From positions 909,765-973,764 of the forward strand of contig CAJHNH020002446.1 of NCBI GenBank assembly GCA_905116865.2: a DNA stretch of 64,000 nt. The letters run 5' to 3'. Source of the DNA: Candidula unifasciata (Eukaryota; Mollusca; Gastropoda; Stylommatophora; Geomitridae). A program made the position numbers and the translations under genes. Below, in pieces: positions 1 through 29,990 of the stretch (within the stretch, counting starts at the first letter, position 1; each line of letters opens with the position of its first letter). Under the pieces are notes generated by a model that ran no database searches, had not been told where the DNA came from, and saw only the letters and a program-made list of their open reading frames with translations.

Positions 1-222
1 AGACTGCTGCACAAGACCGTTGTGAATGGCGTACATCCCTTATACATGGTGCATAGGCCTGCCAGGCAGCGGAGGTTGCACAGGCAGAGAAACGAAGGCA
101 GACTAGAAAGAATCGTACTGCTAATCCCACACTTACTCCGGCTTCCATCTGTTGTCTGCACTGCTCAAGAACTTTCCTGGCTCATATTGGACTAATCAGC
201 CACCCTCGTACTCATAATCATT
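1..222 (+). pseudogene. LINE C-terminal fragment with C2H2-like finger
   Basis: One frame reads a non-LTR retrotransposon C-terminus: a QDR..WR stretch, an in-frame stop, then a zinc-finger-like end CLHCSRTF..HIGLISHPRTH and a stop near 220. The same C-terminal module occurs on the minus strand at 48372-48722, ending CPHCPRTF..RIGLISHLRTH. It is cut by the window edge and is a dead fragment. The clade is not assigned. Confidence 0.7.
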
Positions 223-249
223 GATCATTACTACTTTGGATAAAAGTGG

Positions 250-420
250 TCTTTATCACTCACGTTGGACGTACAACATGAAAGTTGGAGGTAAGGAGAG
301 GATAAGGGAGACCGAGAAAACAGATGCTGCACAGTTTGACATCATGGTATGAAGTATCGTCTGTATCAGAGTTTATTGAAAGTAGTGCAAACGCACACTG
401 CATGGACTTTAGGAAGAAGA
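250..420 (+). pseudogene. Decayed RTE-like LINE 3' tail
   Basis: The stretch matches by eye the LINE tails at 12181-12369 and 39699-39950 (minus strand) and 38110-38190 (plus strand). It shares the Lys/Arg-Gly-rich run followed by a SSVSEFIESS-like end. Frameshifts and substitutions make it non-functional. Confidence 0.55.
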
Positions 421-1940
421 TCCCAAATTTATGGAATGCAAGTAAATTGTTTTTTTTTTTTTTTCAAAAGAACATAATGCTGATGATGAATTATTATAAG
501 TCAGTACACTGTGTGTAACTGAAGGCAATTTGTTTATACGAATGCCCTACTTTCGACCACCTAACTGTTTAATAACACAATAAAAGGAAGTAAACGATAA
601 TAACAGTAACACTTTTTCTACTAATATATATTTTGACACTGTGATAATTACGTATTATGTACACTTGTGTGACAAAATTTATCGAAACGAATATACAAAT
701 TGAAAGTTGTTATGTGTTGTTGTAAGTTTATAATTGGCACATCTTTTACCTGTACTCGATTAGTATAGACTTGTCAACAAGGAAGTCACACACAATGTAC
801 CTAATCAAAGTTACCAAATCCTGAAACGAAAATATGGAAGTTTCAGAAAGAAGCAGAGTAACATGTAAGATAATTAACTGTTGTAATAAATAACGTTTAA
901 TACTTGGCACCACCGTAACTAGCTTAGATTTAGTGAATGCATATATAATCATCTTTATATGAACAGTACATAGTTATAAATAATAATAATGAATTAATGA
1001 GAGATTGAGCCATCGAAAATTGTAACGCATGAACAACACAACCCCATGCACAAAATAGCAAATAACTGAAAAGACGAAGCTTTCACCATTCATCAAAATT
1101 GTTCTACCAAAAAAAAAAAAAAATGGGATATATTTTTTAAAGTTAAAGACCCTTCAATGTGGGAAATGATCCAGGCATACATCATCGACTATAGTAACCT
1201 ACGCAATCACAGCAACAATCCTGGACATAGATTATTAAATATTAGATAATAGAAAAGCTGAAATATGTGACCTAGTACTAGCGATTATGATCATTGAAGT
1301 GACCCACTTAAAAACGAAAGTAGAGATCGCTTAGTTACAAGATGGCGTCGGTGGTCCACGAAAAATGGCTTCTTTGCCTATCAGTTACTTTGAAATCCTG
1401 TCGCTCAATACTGGCTGCTCAGAATCGAATACGTGGGCTCAAAGTTATTCAGAAGAGGATGCTCAACCAAACGACACCTAACTTACATAGCGATCTTTGT
1501 TCAGCCAAATAAATTTCACTATTTGCTATGCGGGAATTAAATTTCTTTAATATCTCCTTTTTAAAGTGAATTTATATAGTTTTAGTTGACATTTTTGGAT
1601 TCTGTGTCCATTTTTACATAAATATGGGTAGTTTTGCTGGAATCCGTACATCATAGAATATAAAATTTAAATTTCTTCCCGGTCACTTCTTGACAGCTAA
1701 ATCGGCGATTTCTCAAAATGGCTACCTCGTGGCCTAAACGAACTGTTTATCTCAGATTAATTAATCTAGGTTTTTATTAAAACAGTTCAAAAATAAGGCA
1801 ATTTTTATCGTATTTATAATTTACCTTTCTTTAACTTTAATTTCACATGAGTTTTAATAATTTTAAATACTTGAAAATAATGTTTTAGCACGTTTTTAAC
1901 ATAGACTATTTTCTAGGGTATTTTGCGTTGAAAATGGATA
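421..1940. other. AT-rich DNA with no recognised gene
   Basis: I see short ORFs, poly-T and poly-A runs and no coding pattern, splice-linked exon or known repeat. The stretch is consistent with intergenic DNA. Confidence 0.5.
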
Positions 1941-1942
1941 GT

Positions 1943-2336
1943 ACCTGTTTAAAGCCTTTTTACCTGTTGAACCCCCCACTCTCCGCACCCAGACTGACAT
2001 TGCGGATGCAGACAGTGGTTTAAACATTTTTAAATATACTTTAAAATCACATTATTGTAGTTTTTAAATCATTTTGGGAATCTTTAGCCATTATAGCATT
2101 TTTTTAAGCCATAACCTATCATTTGGCATGAATAATAGTTCCTGTTTAAAGCCTTTTTACCTGTTGACCCCCCACTCTCCGCACCCAGACTGACATTGTG
2201 GATGCAGACAGTGGTTTAAACATTTTTTATTATACTTTTAAATGAACATAAAGTAGTTATTTAATCATTTTTCGAATCTTTAGCCATTATAGCATTTTTT
2301 AAGCCATAATCTATCATTTGGCATGAATATTATTAG
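1943..2336. repeat. Direct tandem duplication, 198-bp unit, two copies
   Basis: The motif CCTGTTTAAAGCC starts at 1943 and again at 2141. Both units carry the same CACTCTCCGCACCCAGACTG block and end in ATTTGGCATGAAT (2121 and 2317). The copies differ by scattered substitutions and small indels, so the duplication is not very recent. No coding content is seen. Confidence 0.85.
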
Positions 2337-3590
2337 TTTTAAAAATTATAGTATTAGTATTGACTTTTTATAGATGCTTATTTAGAAAGTTGACGATTAA
2401 TAAAATTAATAATAAATTATAATTTGTTTAACTGTGCATACGTTTACTTACTTACAGCCAAGGCTAGTTACAACTTATGATTATTAATATTTAATAATTA
2501 TTTTCTAAATATACTAATATATACTAGCTAGCAAACAGATCACATGGGACATAGATACGTTAATAAAATATATATAATGTTCTTTTTCCTCTTACCTTAT
2601 GAAATGCTGCTCCATGAAAACACAACATAAATCCAAAGCGAATCACAAAGGAGCTTATTAAATAATTTTACTCCATGAAAACATAGCACTGAATCACAAA
2701 TCAGGCATGAGCAGTTACCTTAGATTATTTTGAGCTAGTAAATAAAATATCCAGCAGTGTTAGTTAAGAAGAAGAGGGAAACACTGTGGTAAAATGCGCT
2801 CATCATCAATAAAATTAAAGAATAACTCGCAAAGACTGAAGAAGGGATTATGTTAAATCAGTAAAAAGGGTGCATATTTTCACTTGGTTATCAAACAATA
2901 TTGGGGGTCTCTGTAGAAAAGTGGTCAAGCCATTAACCTCGTGCTCGGAAGGTTGCGGTGAGTTTATTTTACAACTGCTTTGTTCGTCTCAAAAATACAT
3001 TTTGTTTGGGTTAACAGGGACCCCTGGAGGCTGTTGCTGGAGCTACGGTATTCAGGCTTACTGCTAAGGTCTCGGCATGCGGCTAGTCATTCATGGTTAT
3101 GTGGAGAAAGACCAAGCCATATGAAACCAGTAACGATGCAGTGAAGTCAATCCACTCGCTATTGAACATTTTTTAACAGTGGAGTAGAGCCAATTTCGGT
3201 CAGATGTATACACACTACACACACACACACAATTGAGAGTGAAAGAAAAAGCATTTTTAAACAAATAGGAAGAGATGCATCATAACAAGAAGAATAGTTA
3301 CAAAAGTATGCATATTACAATATATGTCTTGGAAGACTCACTGGATAATAATCATTAATTTAATTCATAAATAAGGTTATCAATCCTGATAAACAAACTC
3401 ATTTTTATGTTATTTAGGTTTGCATCACATCATTTTTTTTTTAAAGGGCAACAACTTTAGTCAGAGCCTGCTGTCCTGAAAGCAATGACATATGGTTGCT
3501 AAGGGGTTCAGCAAAAAACTTGAGAGTTATTGACATTAAACATGATAAATTTAGGTCCAGTTTTCACTTGGGAACACGCCGCCATCTTGT
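2337..3590. other. Non-coding AT-rich stretch
   Basis: No gene or repeat family was recognised here, apart from a short CA run near 3222-3231. Confidence 0.45.
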
Positions 3591-3775
3591 TTCTGTGTTT
3601 TCCATTATAAATTTTTGGGGCAACTTTCCGTCACTGAAATGTGAATATCTCCGCTTAGAATTGACATACAGACTTCATTGAGGTATCGTTGGACTCGGGT
3701 TTTCAACCTCTATTCAGCTGTCTTGGTTTAAAAGTAAAAAACCTAATTTTTACATTTTGACTAAAATCCCTACTA
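3590..3775 (+). repeat. Dispersed repeat, copy 1 of 3
   Basis: The stretch shares an ordered set of words (CTCnGCTTAGnATTG, ACATACAGACTT, ATGAGGTAnCGTTG, then a poly-purine/TTTTGACTA end) with 59160-59295 and 62110-62260. There is no coding capacity. It may be an old SINE or DNA-transposon remnant. Confidence 0.5.
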
Positions 3776-3799
3776 GTACTGCATGCAAAGAACCTTGAA

Positions 3800-4735
3800 C
3801 CAACATGTCTACAATTCTTACCCGAATGGACAGATGTATATACCGATGGATCATTAGAGGGAGCAGGAAGAAATGGAGGAGCTGGTTCTGTTATTATGCT
3901 GCAAGATAGGACCACAGTAGAAACGTCATGCATGTCTGGAAAACTCAGCAATCTTCAGCAAGCAGTTATTGATCAATTGATGCAACCACAGTGCTTGAGG
4001 AAAGAGAAATGAGAAACAGCAAAATTGTTTACCTATGCAATGGCAAACTACTAAACCTAAAATTTGCCTAGAAAAACCAAAATAGCCAATAAATGCTGGG
4101 GTTGGTTCTGCAATGTCCTGTAAAGGACACACAACTAACCAACTATGTGACTGCATGTCAGTCCTCCAGGCGACTTAGAGGCAACATGGAGAAAGAACTG
4201 ACCCACCAGCTAAACAGACTCGTAGAAAATAATTATATCATTCTACAGTAGATCCCAGCTCACTGCAGCATACCAGGAAATGAGCTGGCAGATAGACTGG
4301 CTAAAATAGAACAAAGGATAAACAACATACCTATTCATTGTCTTTACCAGAAATGAAACACCCATCAAGGGAAAATACAAGAAATTAGGGAGAGATCAGA
4401 CCAACAGTAAACATCCACAAGACCCCATCAGCAGACTGAACAGAAAGCAACATACAACGTCTTCCATCTACAACAGGACACTGCAGGCTCTTCTACCACA
4501 TGCATAAAATAAAGACTGTACAGTTCCACAGTGTGCCTGTCAGGACCACAAACACCTGAGCACATTCTGCAGACCTGCCCACTCTACCTGCAACTTTAAA
4601 AAGAAAGCTGGCCTCAAGAGCAAAGTGAACAGGCTATGGGGAACCACGAAGGACCACCAGCTGACATTCGAGTTCATAGAGGCAACCCGCCTGATGGTTT
4701 GATCTGAGCATACAAAACCGAACGCCAAGAAGAAG
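3800..4735 (+). pseudogene. RNase H-type LINE fragment, split by a SINE
   Basis: Positions 3800-3975 read DVYTDGSLEGAGRNGGAGSV, the first aspartate motif of an RNase H domain. Positions 4160-4735 continue with IPAHCSIPGNELADRLAK, the histidine/aspartate motif, preceded by a stop where Trp is usual. A cysteine-rich end (PEHILQTCPLYLQL) follows. This order is typical of the 3' end of LINEs with an RNase H domain. The two parts are separated by a SINE at about 4000-4155. Stops and frameshifts mark it as dead. Confidence 0.75.
4000..4155 (+). mobile_element. tRNA-derived SINE, 5'-truncated
   Basis: The sequence matches the 3' part of the SINE at 52075-52325, sharing GCAATGGCAAACTACTA, GGGGTTGGTTCTGCAATGTC and CTGTAAAGGA. 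It sits inside the RNase H-type LINE fragment, so it inserted later than that LINE. Confidence 0.7.
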
Positions 4736-4956
4736 AAGAGTCAATGGGCTCACATCCAGAGATGAGTCCAGTGACCTTCAAAAATGATCAGCCGCTCTTA
4801 GTATCATCCAGGAAAACTATCCCGAAAAAGTTGTGAATACATGCCTACACAGGTGGATCACCTACTTATGTGGTTAAAAATGGAGGTGCAGTCATCTTTA
4901 TCACATACCCAGACAACAACCACCACCACACAAAGTGTATCTATCTATTGTCTTCT

Positions 4957-7900
4957 TCACTTTAACCGGGTTGCAGCCCAGTGTCGTGGTTTAAAATATT
5001 TGTTTTGTGCCTCTTGCGTGATTTGAGTGACAGTTTTCTGGATCTTCTGGCCGTATTCAGCTACTCCATCTATCCATTTTTTCCTGGGTCTTCCTCTGGC
5101 CTTTCTTCCCGATGTTCTATTGTAAAAGGCCTTATAGGCAATCTGATCCGGTTGCATTCTTACTAAATGACCAAACCACTTCATTCTCTGTCTTTCAATA
5201 TGTTCCATGCATGCTCTTGTTCCAACTTTGTCTCTAATGCTGATGTTTGTGACTCTGTCTCTTCGTGAATTGTTGGTGACTCTTCGGAGACATCGCATTT
5301 CACACGTAGTTATTTTTTGCATATGTGACTTGTTCATTGTCCACGTTTGGCACTGATAACAAAACGTAGGGATGAAAATGCTGTTGATCATCCGTTGTTT
5401 GGCTGGTAACGAGATCTTTGGATGACGAAGAAGTGGGGCCAGTTGGTAGTTGACTGCATTGGCTTTTTGAACTCTAGCCTGTATCTCTTTATCGAGTCTT
5501 CCATCTTCTGTAAATATGCATCCTAAGTACTTGAATTCATGAACTTGTTCTAATTGTATGTCATTGATCTTTATGTTTACATTACTGTGTTTCTTTCCTA
5601 TGGTCATTACTTCAGTTTTTGAGGGGTTTATTTTCATGTCAAATTTTGTACAGTTAGTGAGCAATGAATCAACATATTGTTGTAGTTTTTGTTCTTCTTC
5701 TTGTAACAAACATTGGTCATCTGCAAAGAGAAGTTCATTTATAATATCTGTGTTTTGGTTTGACTCCTGTGCAATTTTATCCATATATGTGATAAAGAGT
5801 AGGGGTGATAGGACACATCCTTGTCGTACTCCTGATGTAATGGGGAACCAGTCTGTCATACCTTCCGTTGTTCTTACAGCGCTCTGGCTATTTTGATAGA
5901 GAGCCATTATGTTTCCCAATAATTGACCCGGTACACTATATTCTTCAAGAATGTTCCATAGTTTATTTCTGTTAACCCTGTCAAAAGCCTTCTCTTGATC
6001 AATGAATATAAGATTCTGGTGTTTATTATATTCGATTGTCTGCTCACAAATTTGCCTAAGAGTAAATATTGCATCAGTGCAGCTCTTACCTTTTCTAAAT
6101 CCAAACTGGTTGTTACTTAATTGAGGTTCTAATATCACTCTCACTCTTCGTTCTAATATTTTTGCAAACATCTTTCCTACATGGCTTTGTAAAGAGATAC
6201 CTCTGTATGTTTCACAATCTCGTTTATCACCTTTCTTCTTCCATATGGGAAATATAATTGCTCTCTGCCAGTCAACGGGAACTTTCATTTCCTCCCAGGC
6301 CATATTGAATATTCTTGTCAGCCATTTTACTGCTGTTGCCTTACATGCAAGTATTATGTCTGTTGTAATACCATTTGTTTTGGCCGCTTTGTTTCTTTTG
6401 CTTTGCTCTAGGATCTTTTCAACTTCAGATTCTAATATATTAGGTTCTTGTTCTTGTCCAAATTTTATTTTATTAGACACTGGTTCTTGTGGTCCACTAT
6501 TCAGGAATTCAGAAAAATATTCTTGCCATCTTCTTTTAACATCTTGGGATTTGATGAGTGGTTTTTTAGCCTTGCTGTTTATGATCTTTGATGGGTTACA
6601 TTTCTCTTCTCTTAGTCTCATAGCCTTGATGCTTCGGTAGAACTGACCTGGTGAATCAGTGCATAGCCTTGCTAATTGTTCTCCGTAGTTTGCCCATGAT
6701 TCTGATTTTGCCGAATTTACTTTCCTCTTGCTCTTTGCTCTTGCTTCTCTATATTTGATGTAGTCCTCATCTAATTTGGACTTTTGCCACTGATGAAAAT
6801 ATTTCTTCTTTTCTTTGATAGAAATTTTAACTTCTTCATTCCACCATGCTGTTTGTTTCATGTGCCTTCTTGGCTTTCGGAGTCCGCACTTTTCTGTCAT
6901 TACATTCAGGATGCAGGTTTTTAAAATTTGCCACTCTTCTTCTATGTCATTTCCTCTCTCTAGAGTACTGAAGGTGTTTTTAACTGTTTCCTCAACTTGA
7001 ATTGCCACATCTTTGTCTTTTAGTTTCTCTATGGCTATCTGATCCATTAGCTGTGGTGTTTTATCAGTGCAAATTCTTGTTGGTTTATAGAGCCAAAGTA
7101 CTACAGGTCTATGGTCAGAGTCTATTATTGCATTTGGGATGGCCCTGGAGTTCTTTATTCTCCATCTGTCGCTCTTTTTTGTGAGAATAAAATCTATCTG
7201 TGATGCTTGGTTAATATTATTCCATTTATACCAGGTCAGTATCTTGCTTCTCTTATGTTGGTATACCGTGTTGCTGATAATTAGTTCATGCTCTGCACAT
7301 ACATTGAGTAATTGTTCTCCATTGTTGTTACATTTATTTTCTTTGTCACTAAATAGTCCTATATATGTGGACCATGGAGGTCGACGTTCTCCCACATGTC
7401 CGTTGAAATCTCCCATCACATACAAGCCATCAGTGTCTGTAACTTTACTGATGGTTTCACTAAGTTGGTCAAAAAATTCCGTTCTTTCTTCTTCAGTGTA
7501 AGTGTCGTTACAAGGAGCATATACTTGAATATACGATACTCTTCGTTTACCTGCAGCCAGTCTAATACTTATGATTCTCTCTGACACGAATTCTGAATCT
7601 AGTAAATATTTTGCTGTTTCTGGAGCAATGATAAAACCCACTCCATGTTTATTAGTTTCTTGTGGTTGAGTCCCTTTCCAAATCAGAACAAAGTTCTTAT
7701 GAATTTTCTGGACGCCTTGAGCTTTTCTTCTGATATCAGCAATTCCCAAAACCTTGATTTTACTCTTTATCATAAATTCAACCAATTCAGCCACTTTATC
7801 CCCCATACCACAAAAGTTCCATGTAGCCATCTTAAAAACTGTCGTGCCGGATCTGTTTATCTTGGCCAGTGTTTCTTTCATGACTATGTCTTGTGTGTGG

Positions 7901-8016
7901 CGGTTTGAAGCGCTGGTGTAATCGCGCTTTTTCATTAAAATACACCATAAATCTTGAGCAATGGTGCTTGAACAAACAAATCCCCTACCGGCTTGCTGGG
8001 CCTGTCGTTGGATCAT
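4957..8016 (-). CDS. Intact non-LTR retrotransposon ORF: endonuclease-reverse transcriptase
   Basis: This single uninterrupted frame encodes a LINE polyprotein. An apurinic-type endonuclease domain comes first: MATWNFCGM near residue 64, VYAPC, GDFNGHVG near 200, QIDFIL and SDHRPV. The reverse transcriptase follows, with ETYRGISL, IDQEKAFDRV, SGVRQGCVLSPLLF and the catalytic FADD at residues 764-767. A C-terminal region reads KYLGCIFTEDGRLD, WFGHLVRM and GRPRKKW. The reading frame is open up to 8364, but the upstream 116 codons overlap another LINE fragment on the other strand. The real start is probably the Met at 8016 or at 7935 (992 residues from there). It nicks target DNA and copies its own RNA into the genome. 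The style is RTE-like; exact clade not assigned. No stop or frameshift is visible, so the copy is young. Confidence 0.9.
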   Translation of the reverse strand: MIQRQAQQAGRGFVCSSTIAQDLWCILMKKRDYTSASNRHTQDIVMKETLAKINRSGTTVFKMATWNFCGMGDKVAELVEFMIKSKIKVLGIADIRRKAQGVQKIHKNFVLIWKGTQPQETNKHGVGFIIAPETAKYLLDSEFVSERIISIRLAAGKRRVSYIQVYAPCNDTYTEEERTEFFDQLSETISKVTDTDGLYVMGDFNGHVGERRPPWSTYIGLFSDKENKCNNNGEQLLNVCAEHELIISNTVYQHKRSKILTWYKWNNINQASQIDFILTKKSDRWRIKNSRAIPNAIIDSDHRPVVLWLYKPTRICTDKTPQLMDQIAIEKLKDKDVAIQVEETVKNTFSTLERGNDIEEEWQILKTCILNVMTEKCGLRKPRRHMKQTAWWNEEVKISIKEKKKYFHQWQKSKLDEDYIKYREARAKSKRKVNSAKSESWANYGEQLARLCTDSPGQFYRSIKAMRLREEKCNPSKIINSKAKKPLIKSQDVKRRWQEYFSEFLNSGPQEPVSNKIKFGQEQEPNILESEVEKILEQSKRNKAAKTNGITTDIILACKATAVKWLTRIFNMAWEEMKVPVDWQRAIIFPIWKKKGDKRDCETYRGISLQSHVGKMFAKILERRVRVILEPQLSNNQFGFRKGKSCTDAIFTLRQICEQTIEYNKHQNLIFIDQEKAFDRVNRNKLWNILEEYSVPGQLLGNIMALYQNSQSAVRTTEGMTDWFPITSGVRQGCVLSPLLFITYMDKIAQESNQNTDIINELLFADDQCLLQEEEQKLQQYVDSLLTNCTKFDMKINPSKTEVMTIGKKHSNVNIKINDIQLEQVHEFKYLGCIFTEDGRLDKEIQARVQKANAVNYQLAPLLRHPKISLPAKQRMINSIFIPTFCYQCQTWTMNKSHMQKITTCEMRCLRRVTNNSRRDRVTNISIRDKVGTRACMEHIERQRMKWFGHLVRMQPDQIAYKAFYNRTSGRKARGRPRKKWIDGVAEYGQKIQKTVTQITQEAQNKYFKPRHWAATRLK

Positions 8017-8154
8017 CCTTGTTTGAACAATAATTTGATGGAAATCCCCTAAAACAAAATTTATCAAAAGTGCATAGTGATAGACGCAGCTTATTCCGCC
8101 ACCTTGGCCAGGTTTTTTTTTTTTGCCCTCAAGAGTGGTAAACTCCCTCAACTG

Positions 8155-8883
8155 AGATCTGAACAAAGAAAGATGGCTGCCCAAAAACGATATGTACATT
8201 ATGAGTGCCATCCCACTGTGGTATAACAGGAAACGAAACTGGATAAAATTGCTAAGAAAGGGGCAGAAGTTGAACAGGAAGAGAATGCAGTGACATACTT
8301 TGAGAAGAAAAGGGCCATCCAGTCTATTAGAGGTGAACAAAATCTGGTCAGAAATAAGTGCCACTTACTTGAGTGGCAAGTAAAATAGTCAGTAAATGTC
8401 CCTTTTCCATGCCTTTAGGCGTTTTGGGAATATAGGGCAAGACCTATATTTTTATAGACCGTTTGGCACTTGGTGGGGGATGTGGTCAGCACCACGCTGG
8501 CCACCTTTACTTCCTAGGACTGCACCTGATACCCACTGAGGCTGGGTCAACCTAGGAGTGAAGGTCATTTGTGAACAAAAGTGCGGCTCCGTCAGGACCT
8601 GAACCCATGACCTTCGGATCCGCAGGCAGGCATTGATTGGCAAGCTTAGGTCATAACAAGTTTAACAAGCATATATACATGTTTCTTCTGAGTAGTTCAC
8701 CACTGTGCCCCTGTGGACTGTGTGTGCAGGCTACAGAAAATTTCCTGCAAGAATGTCCCTTGCACAGCCCATTAAAAGGAAAATACTTGCCCACTGAGTC
8801 AATATTGTACCTAAAGTTGTATGGAACTGAAAGGAAACTCCTAAAAATAGTCAAGTTAATCACAAGAACTTGTCTGTCAGTGT
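8155..8883 (+). pseudogene. RNase H-type LINE 3' fragment, split by a SINE-like insert
   Basis: Positions 8160-8395 read a decayed RNase H end (DKIAKKGAEVEQEENAV..EKK). Positions 8655-8883 continue with the Cys-rich C-terminus SSPLCPCGL..QECPLHSPLKGKY and a stop. The order matches the same module at 4160-4735 and at 31260-31530. The interruption at 8400-8650 is a separate repeat. Its promoter-proximal part abuts the 5' side of the intact minus-strand LINE. Confidence 0.65.
8400..8650 (-). mobile_element. Possible tRNA-related SINE (family C)
   Basis: This block shares GGGnATATAGGGCnAGACCTATATTTT and the CCTTCnGnAnGCAGGC end with 35425-35640. Read on the minus strand, GGTCATGGGTTCAGGTCC resembles a tRNA B box, which suggests a tRNA-derived head. 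It interrupts the RNase H-type LINE fragment. Confidence 0.5.
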
Positions 8884-9374
8884 AAATCAGAAAGCGAACG
8901 CAAGAAGAAAAAAGAAGAAGAATTATTTCCATTATTCCTTGATATTTCTTGGTGTCCTTTCTCTCAATGTCTATACAACACATGCTTACAACTGGCATAA
9001 GTGAACTGACCTTGTGGGTGTTTAGAGATAACTCTATGTTGAGGGAGGCCTTTGCCTGATACACTTGTGCTCTCGATTGCTGGCACCACTCACCGAGTCT
9101 GTCTGGTTCATGTTGTCATTTTGTGCCTGGGAAATAAATATAGCCATCACTTACAAAAGGATGATTATAAAAATGTGAAGGGAAACCATTAAGTGAAGGC
9201 AGTTGAATCCTAGTCTGCGTGGAAAAGAATGCAGAAGAAGAAAAAAAATTATTTCGGGACACCGATTAGCTCCTTTGCCATACCCAAAGTACATGTCATG
9301 ATGGTTTAGTAGCATGCGCATGTGCAACAATTCTTACAGGATGGCCACAGCATTGTTAACATGCACCGTAGAAG

Positions 9375-10080
9375 AGCAAGGATGTATCAGTTGTTTATTG
9401 TGGACAGAGAGCGTTAAACCGGCTTAAATCTATTGAAGAATGCAGTTCAGTACGGAGAAATTTGTTTGTCTCAGAGGAAAGTGTATGAATGGGTGGAAAG
9501 ATTTAAAAATGGAAAGGGTAACATCAGTGATGAAATGCAGATTGGCAAATCTGTTAGTGTGGCAACTGAGACTGTGAAAAAACAGACAGAACTGCGAATC
9601 TGTGTCAATAGACGAGTTATTATTGACAAAATTGCTTTAAAGTTCCTCATGAGTCACAATGCTGCATATATAATTGTTCATGACAGCTGTGGGTTTGAGA
9701 AAGTGTGTAGCAGATGGATTCCAAGTCAGCTGTCCAATAAACAGAAGCATAACAACGCCTGCCCTCATATGGATGCACAAACAGTGGATACACTACCGAC
9801 TCTGTGGTTGGAAGTATTGAAACATCCAGCATACTGCCCAGACTTGGCACCATCAGACTTTCATTTGATTGACCCACTGAAAGAACATTTGTGGGATCAG
9901 AGATTTGCAGATGACAATGAGGTGATGTTGGTGGTGAAAACTTAGTCACACCAAAAAGCTTCTACCTGGTGGGCATCCACAATCTTGTGAATTAGTGGAT
10001 TACATGGATTGCAAGACAGGGAGACTATGTCAAGAAGTAGGACACAGAAGAGTTTTGTTCCAGGTGCTGGTAAAAAACAA
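9375..10080 (+). pseudogene. mariner-type transposase fossil with internal deletion
   Basis: The frame reads a mariner DNA-binding helix region (VYEWVERFKNGKGNISDE), then SHNAAYIIVHDSCGFEKVCSRW, then the end of the catalytic domain, HPAYCPDLAPSDFHL..PLKEHLW..RFADD. Mariner transposases are usually about 345 residues. Here 170 are joined, the block around the first catalytic Asp is missing, and the DNARPH motif reads NNACPHM. The element can no longer transpose. It lies immediately upstream of gene 1. Confidence 0.85.
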
Positions 10081-10341
10081 AAACAGCAACAAATAAACTT
10101 ATGCAGTTGCCTTTACTAAGTGACTTTCCCTTTATTAATCTTGACTGCAGTCACCCCCATATTTTCACCACTTTATTAATCTAGTCTAGTGCACCCCTGG
10201 CATAACAATAATCTGTTGCTTCATTTTTTTTTAACCATTTTGATTTGTTCACTCACTGAGAGCATAATTTGTTAATTCTTGGTAAGAGTAATGTAATCCT
10301 TTAAATATGATTAACTTTTCTGTTGTTGTTTTCATATGCAG

Positions 10342-10411
10342 CATAATCAGGAGGTACAGAGCAACAAACAACAAATTTAAAGAATAGGGCAGAGGACATT
10401 AATATATTGAA
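10342..10411 (+). promoter_or_regulatory. Probable 5' UTR part of gene 1 exon, with upstream acceptor
   Basis: A pyrimidine-rich tract ending TTTTCATATGCAG at 10341 looks like a splice acceptor. It is followed by 70 non-coding bases before the ATG, so a non-coding first exon may lie upstream. The ATG context has a purine at -3. Confidence 0.4.
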
Positions 10412-28958
<18,547 letters not shown>

Positions 28959-29269
28959 TAAATTCCTAATTTTGTATTAAAAAGTAATGTTAATTGTTTT
29001 GATGTTGATTGTTTTGATGATTATAAAGTAGATCTATTTTGTGTCATTTGTAAACAGCTGTGCTAAGCATTTAAAGCTTAGAAGCCCTGGGTAGAGCTAA
29101 GGATCTCAGACTGAAAAGAGGAAGGTCTTGGATGGTGCAAACAGAAGACAATTATGTGTACATGTTTGCAGGCTTGATAAATTTGGGCGAGGAGAGGATT
29201 GGGTCAAGGTGTCCGAGCAAGTTTCAGACTTGTGTACGGTTCTAATCACGTTAGGTCATGAGTGCATGG

Positions 29270-29990
29270 ACTAGCCAGCTGATGCTGCAAAATCAGAGGT
29301 TCAACAAATGATTCATGACAATTTGCACCCAAGTGATGTGATTATCTATACAGATGTCTCTGTGTTGAGAGGCAGACAAAGTGCATCAGGTTTCATAGCA
29401 AAAGTGAATGAACCCCGCTTATTTTAATAAAACCTTGAATATCATATCACAATGTCTAGTTTGAGAAAGGAGGTGGAGGCAGTTTCTGCTGCCTTCCGCT
29501 GGCTTGAGAATCAGCTGTACACACATGCCGTAATTGTCACTGACTCATAGAGTATGTTGTGAAAGATGGAGACAGGCATGCTGCATGCAGAGTAGCAAGC
29601 AAAACTTCAGAGGTCCCGGGTAGTTAGCGTCTTTTGGATATTTTCTCCAGGTCTACTGGTGTGTTGGTAAATGAGCAGGCAGACAGACTGGCCGGCTCTG
29701 CACCACTTGGTGGTGAATTGATGTTTGGCAAGCTAGATTTTGTGAGGGCCCTTTGGGAGAGAGTGAACAGTGCGGATGCACAGATAGATCATTAAGGTCT
29801 GAGGAGAATGGCACTGCGAGGAGTTACCAGAGGATCTGGCAGACGCTCAGCACTCAGGAGAAGGGCAAGACACATATACAATCAGACAGTTACTGGTGCC
29901 ATCAGAATTAAAACTCTTCGTTTGCTGCTGAAGATGGGGGCGGAGCACTTATGGGGGTGTCCTGAGTGCTGTGATGTTGTTTCTTAATTC
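29270..29990 (+). pseudogene. RNase H-type LINE 3' fragment downstream of gene 1
   Basis: It reads DVIIYTDVSVLRGRQSASGF, the RNase H first motif with Gly changed to Val. SSLRKEVEAVSAAFRWLENQ and a broken GNEQADRLAG stretch follow, then the GGAGAATGGCACTGCGAGGAG block. Several stops. The same family occurs at 10744-11115. Confidence 0.75.

Noticed and set aside
5558..7908. Plus-strand frames of 60-131 codons
   Set aside because: They are antisense shadows of the minus-strand LINE.
8017..8364. N-terminal 116-codon extension of the intact LINE protein
   Set aside because: The opposite strand encodes the RNase H-type LINE fragment there, so the open frame looks incidental.
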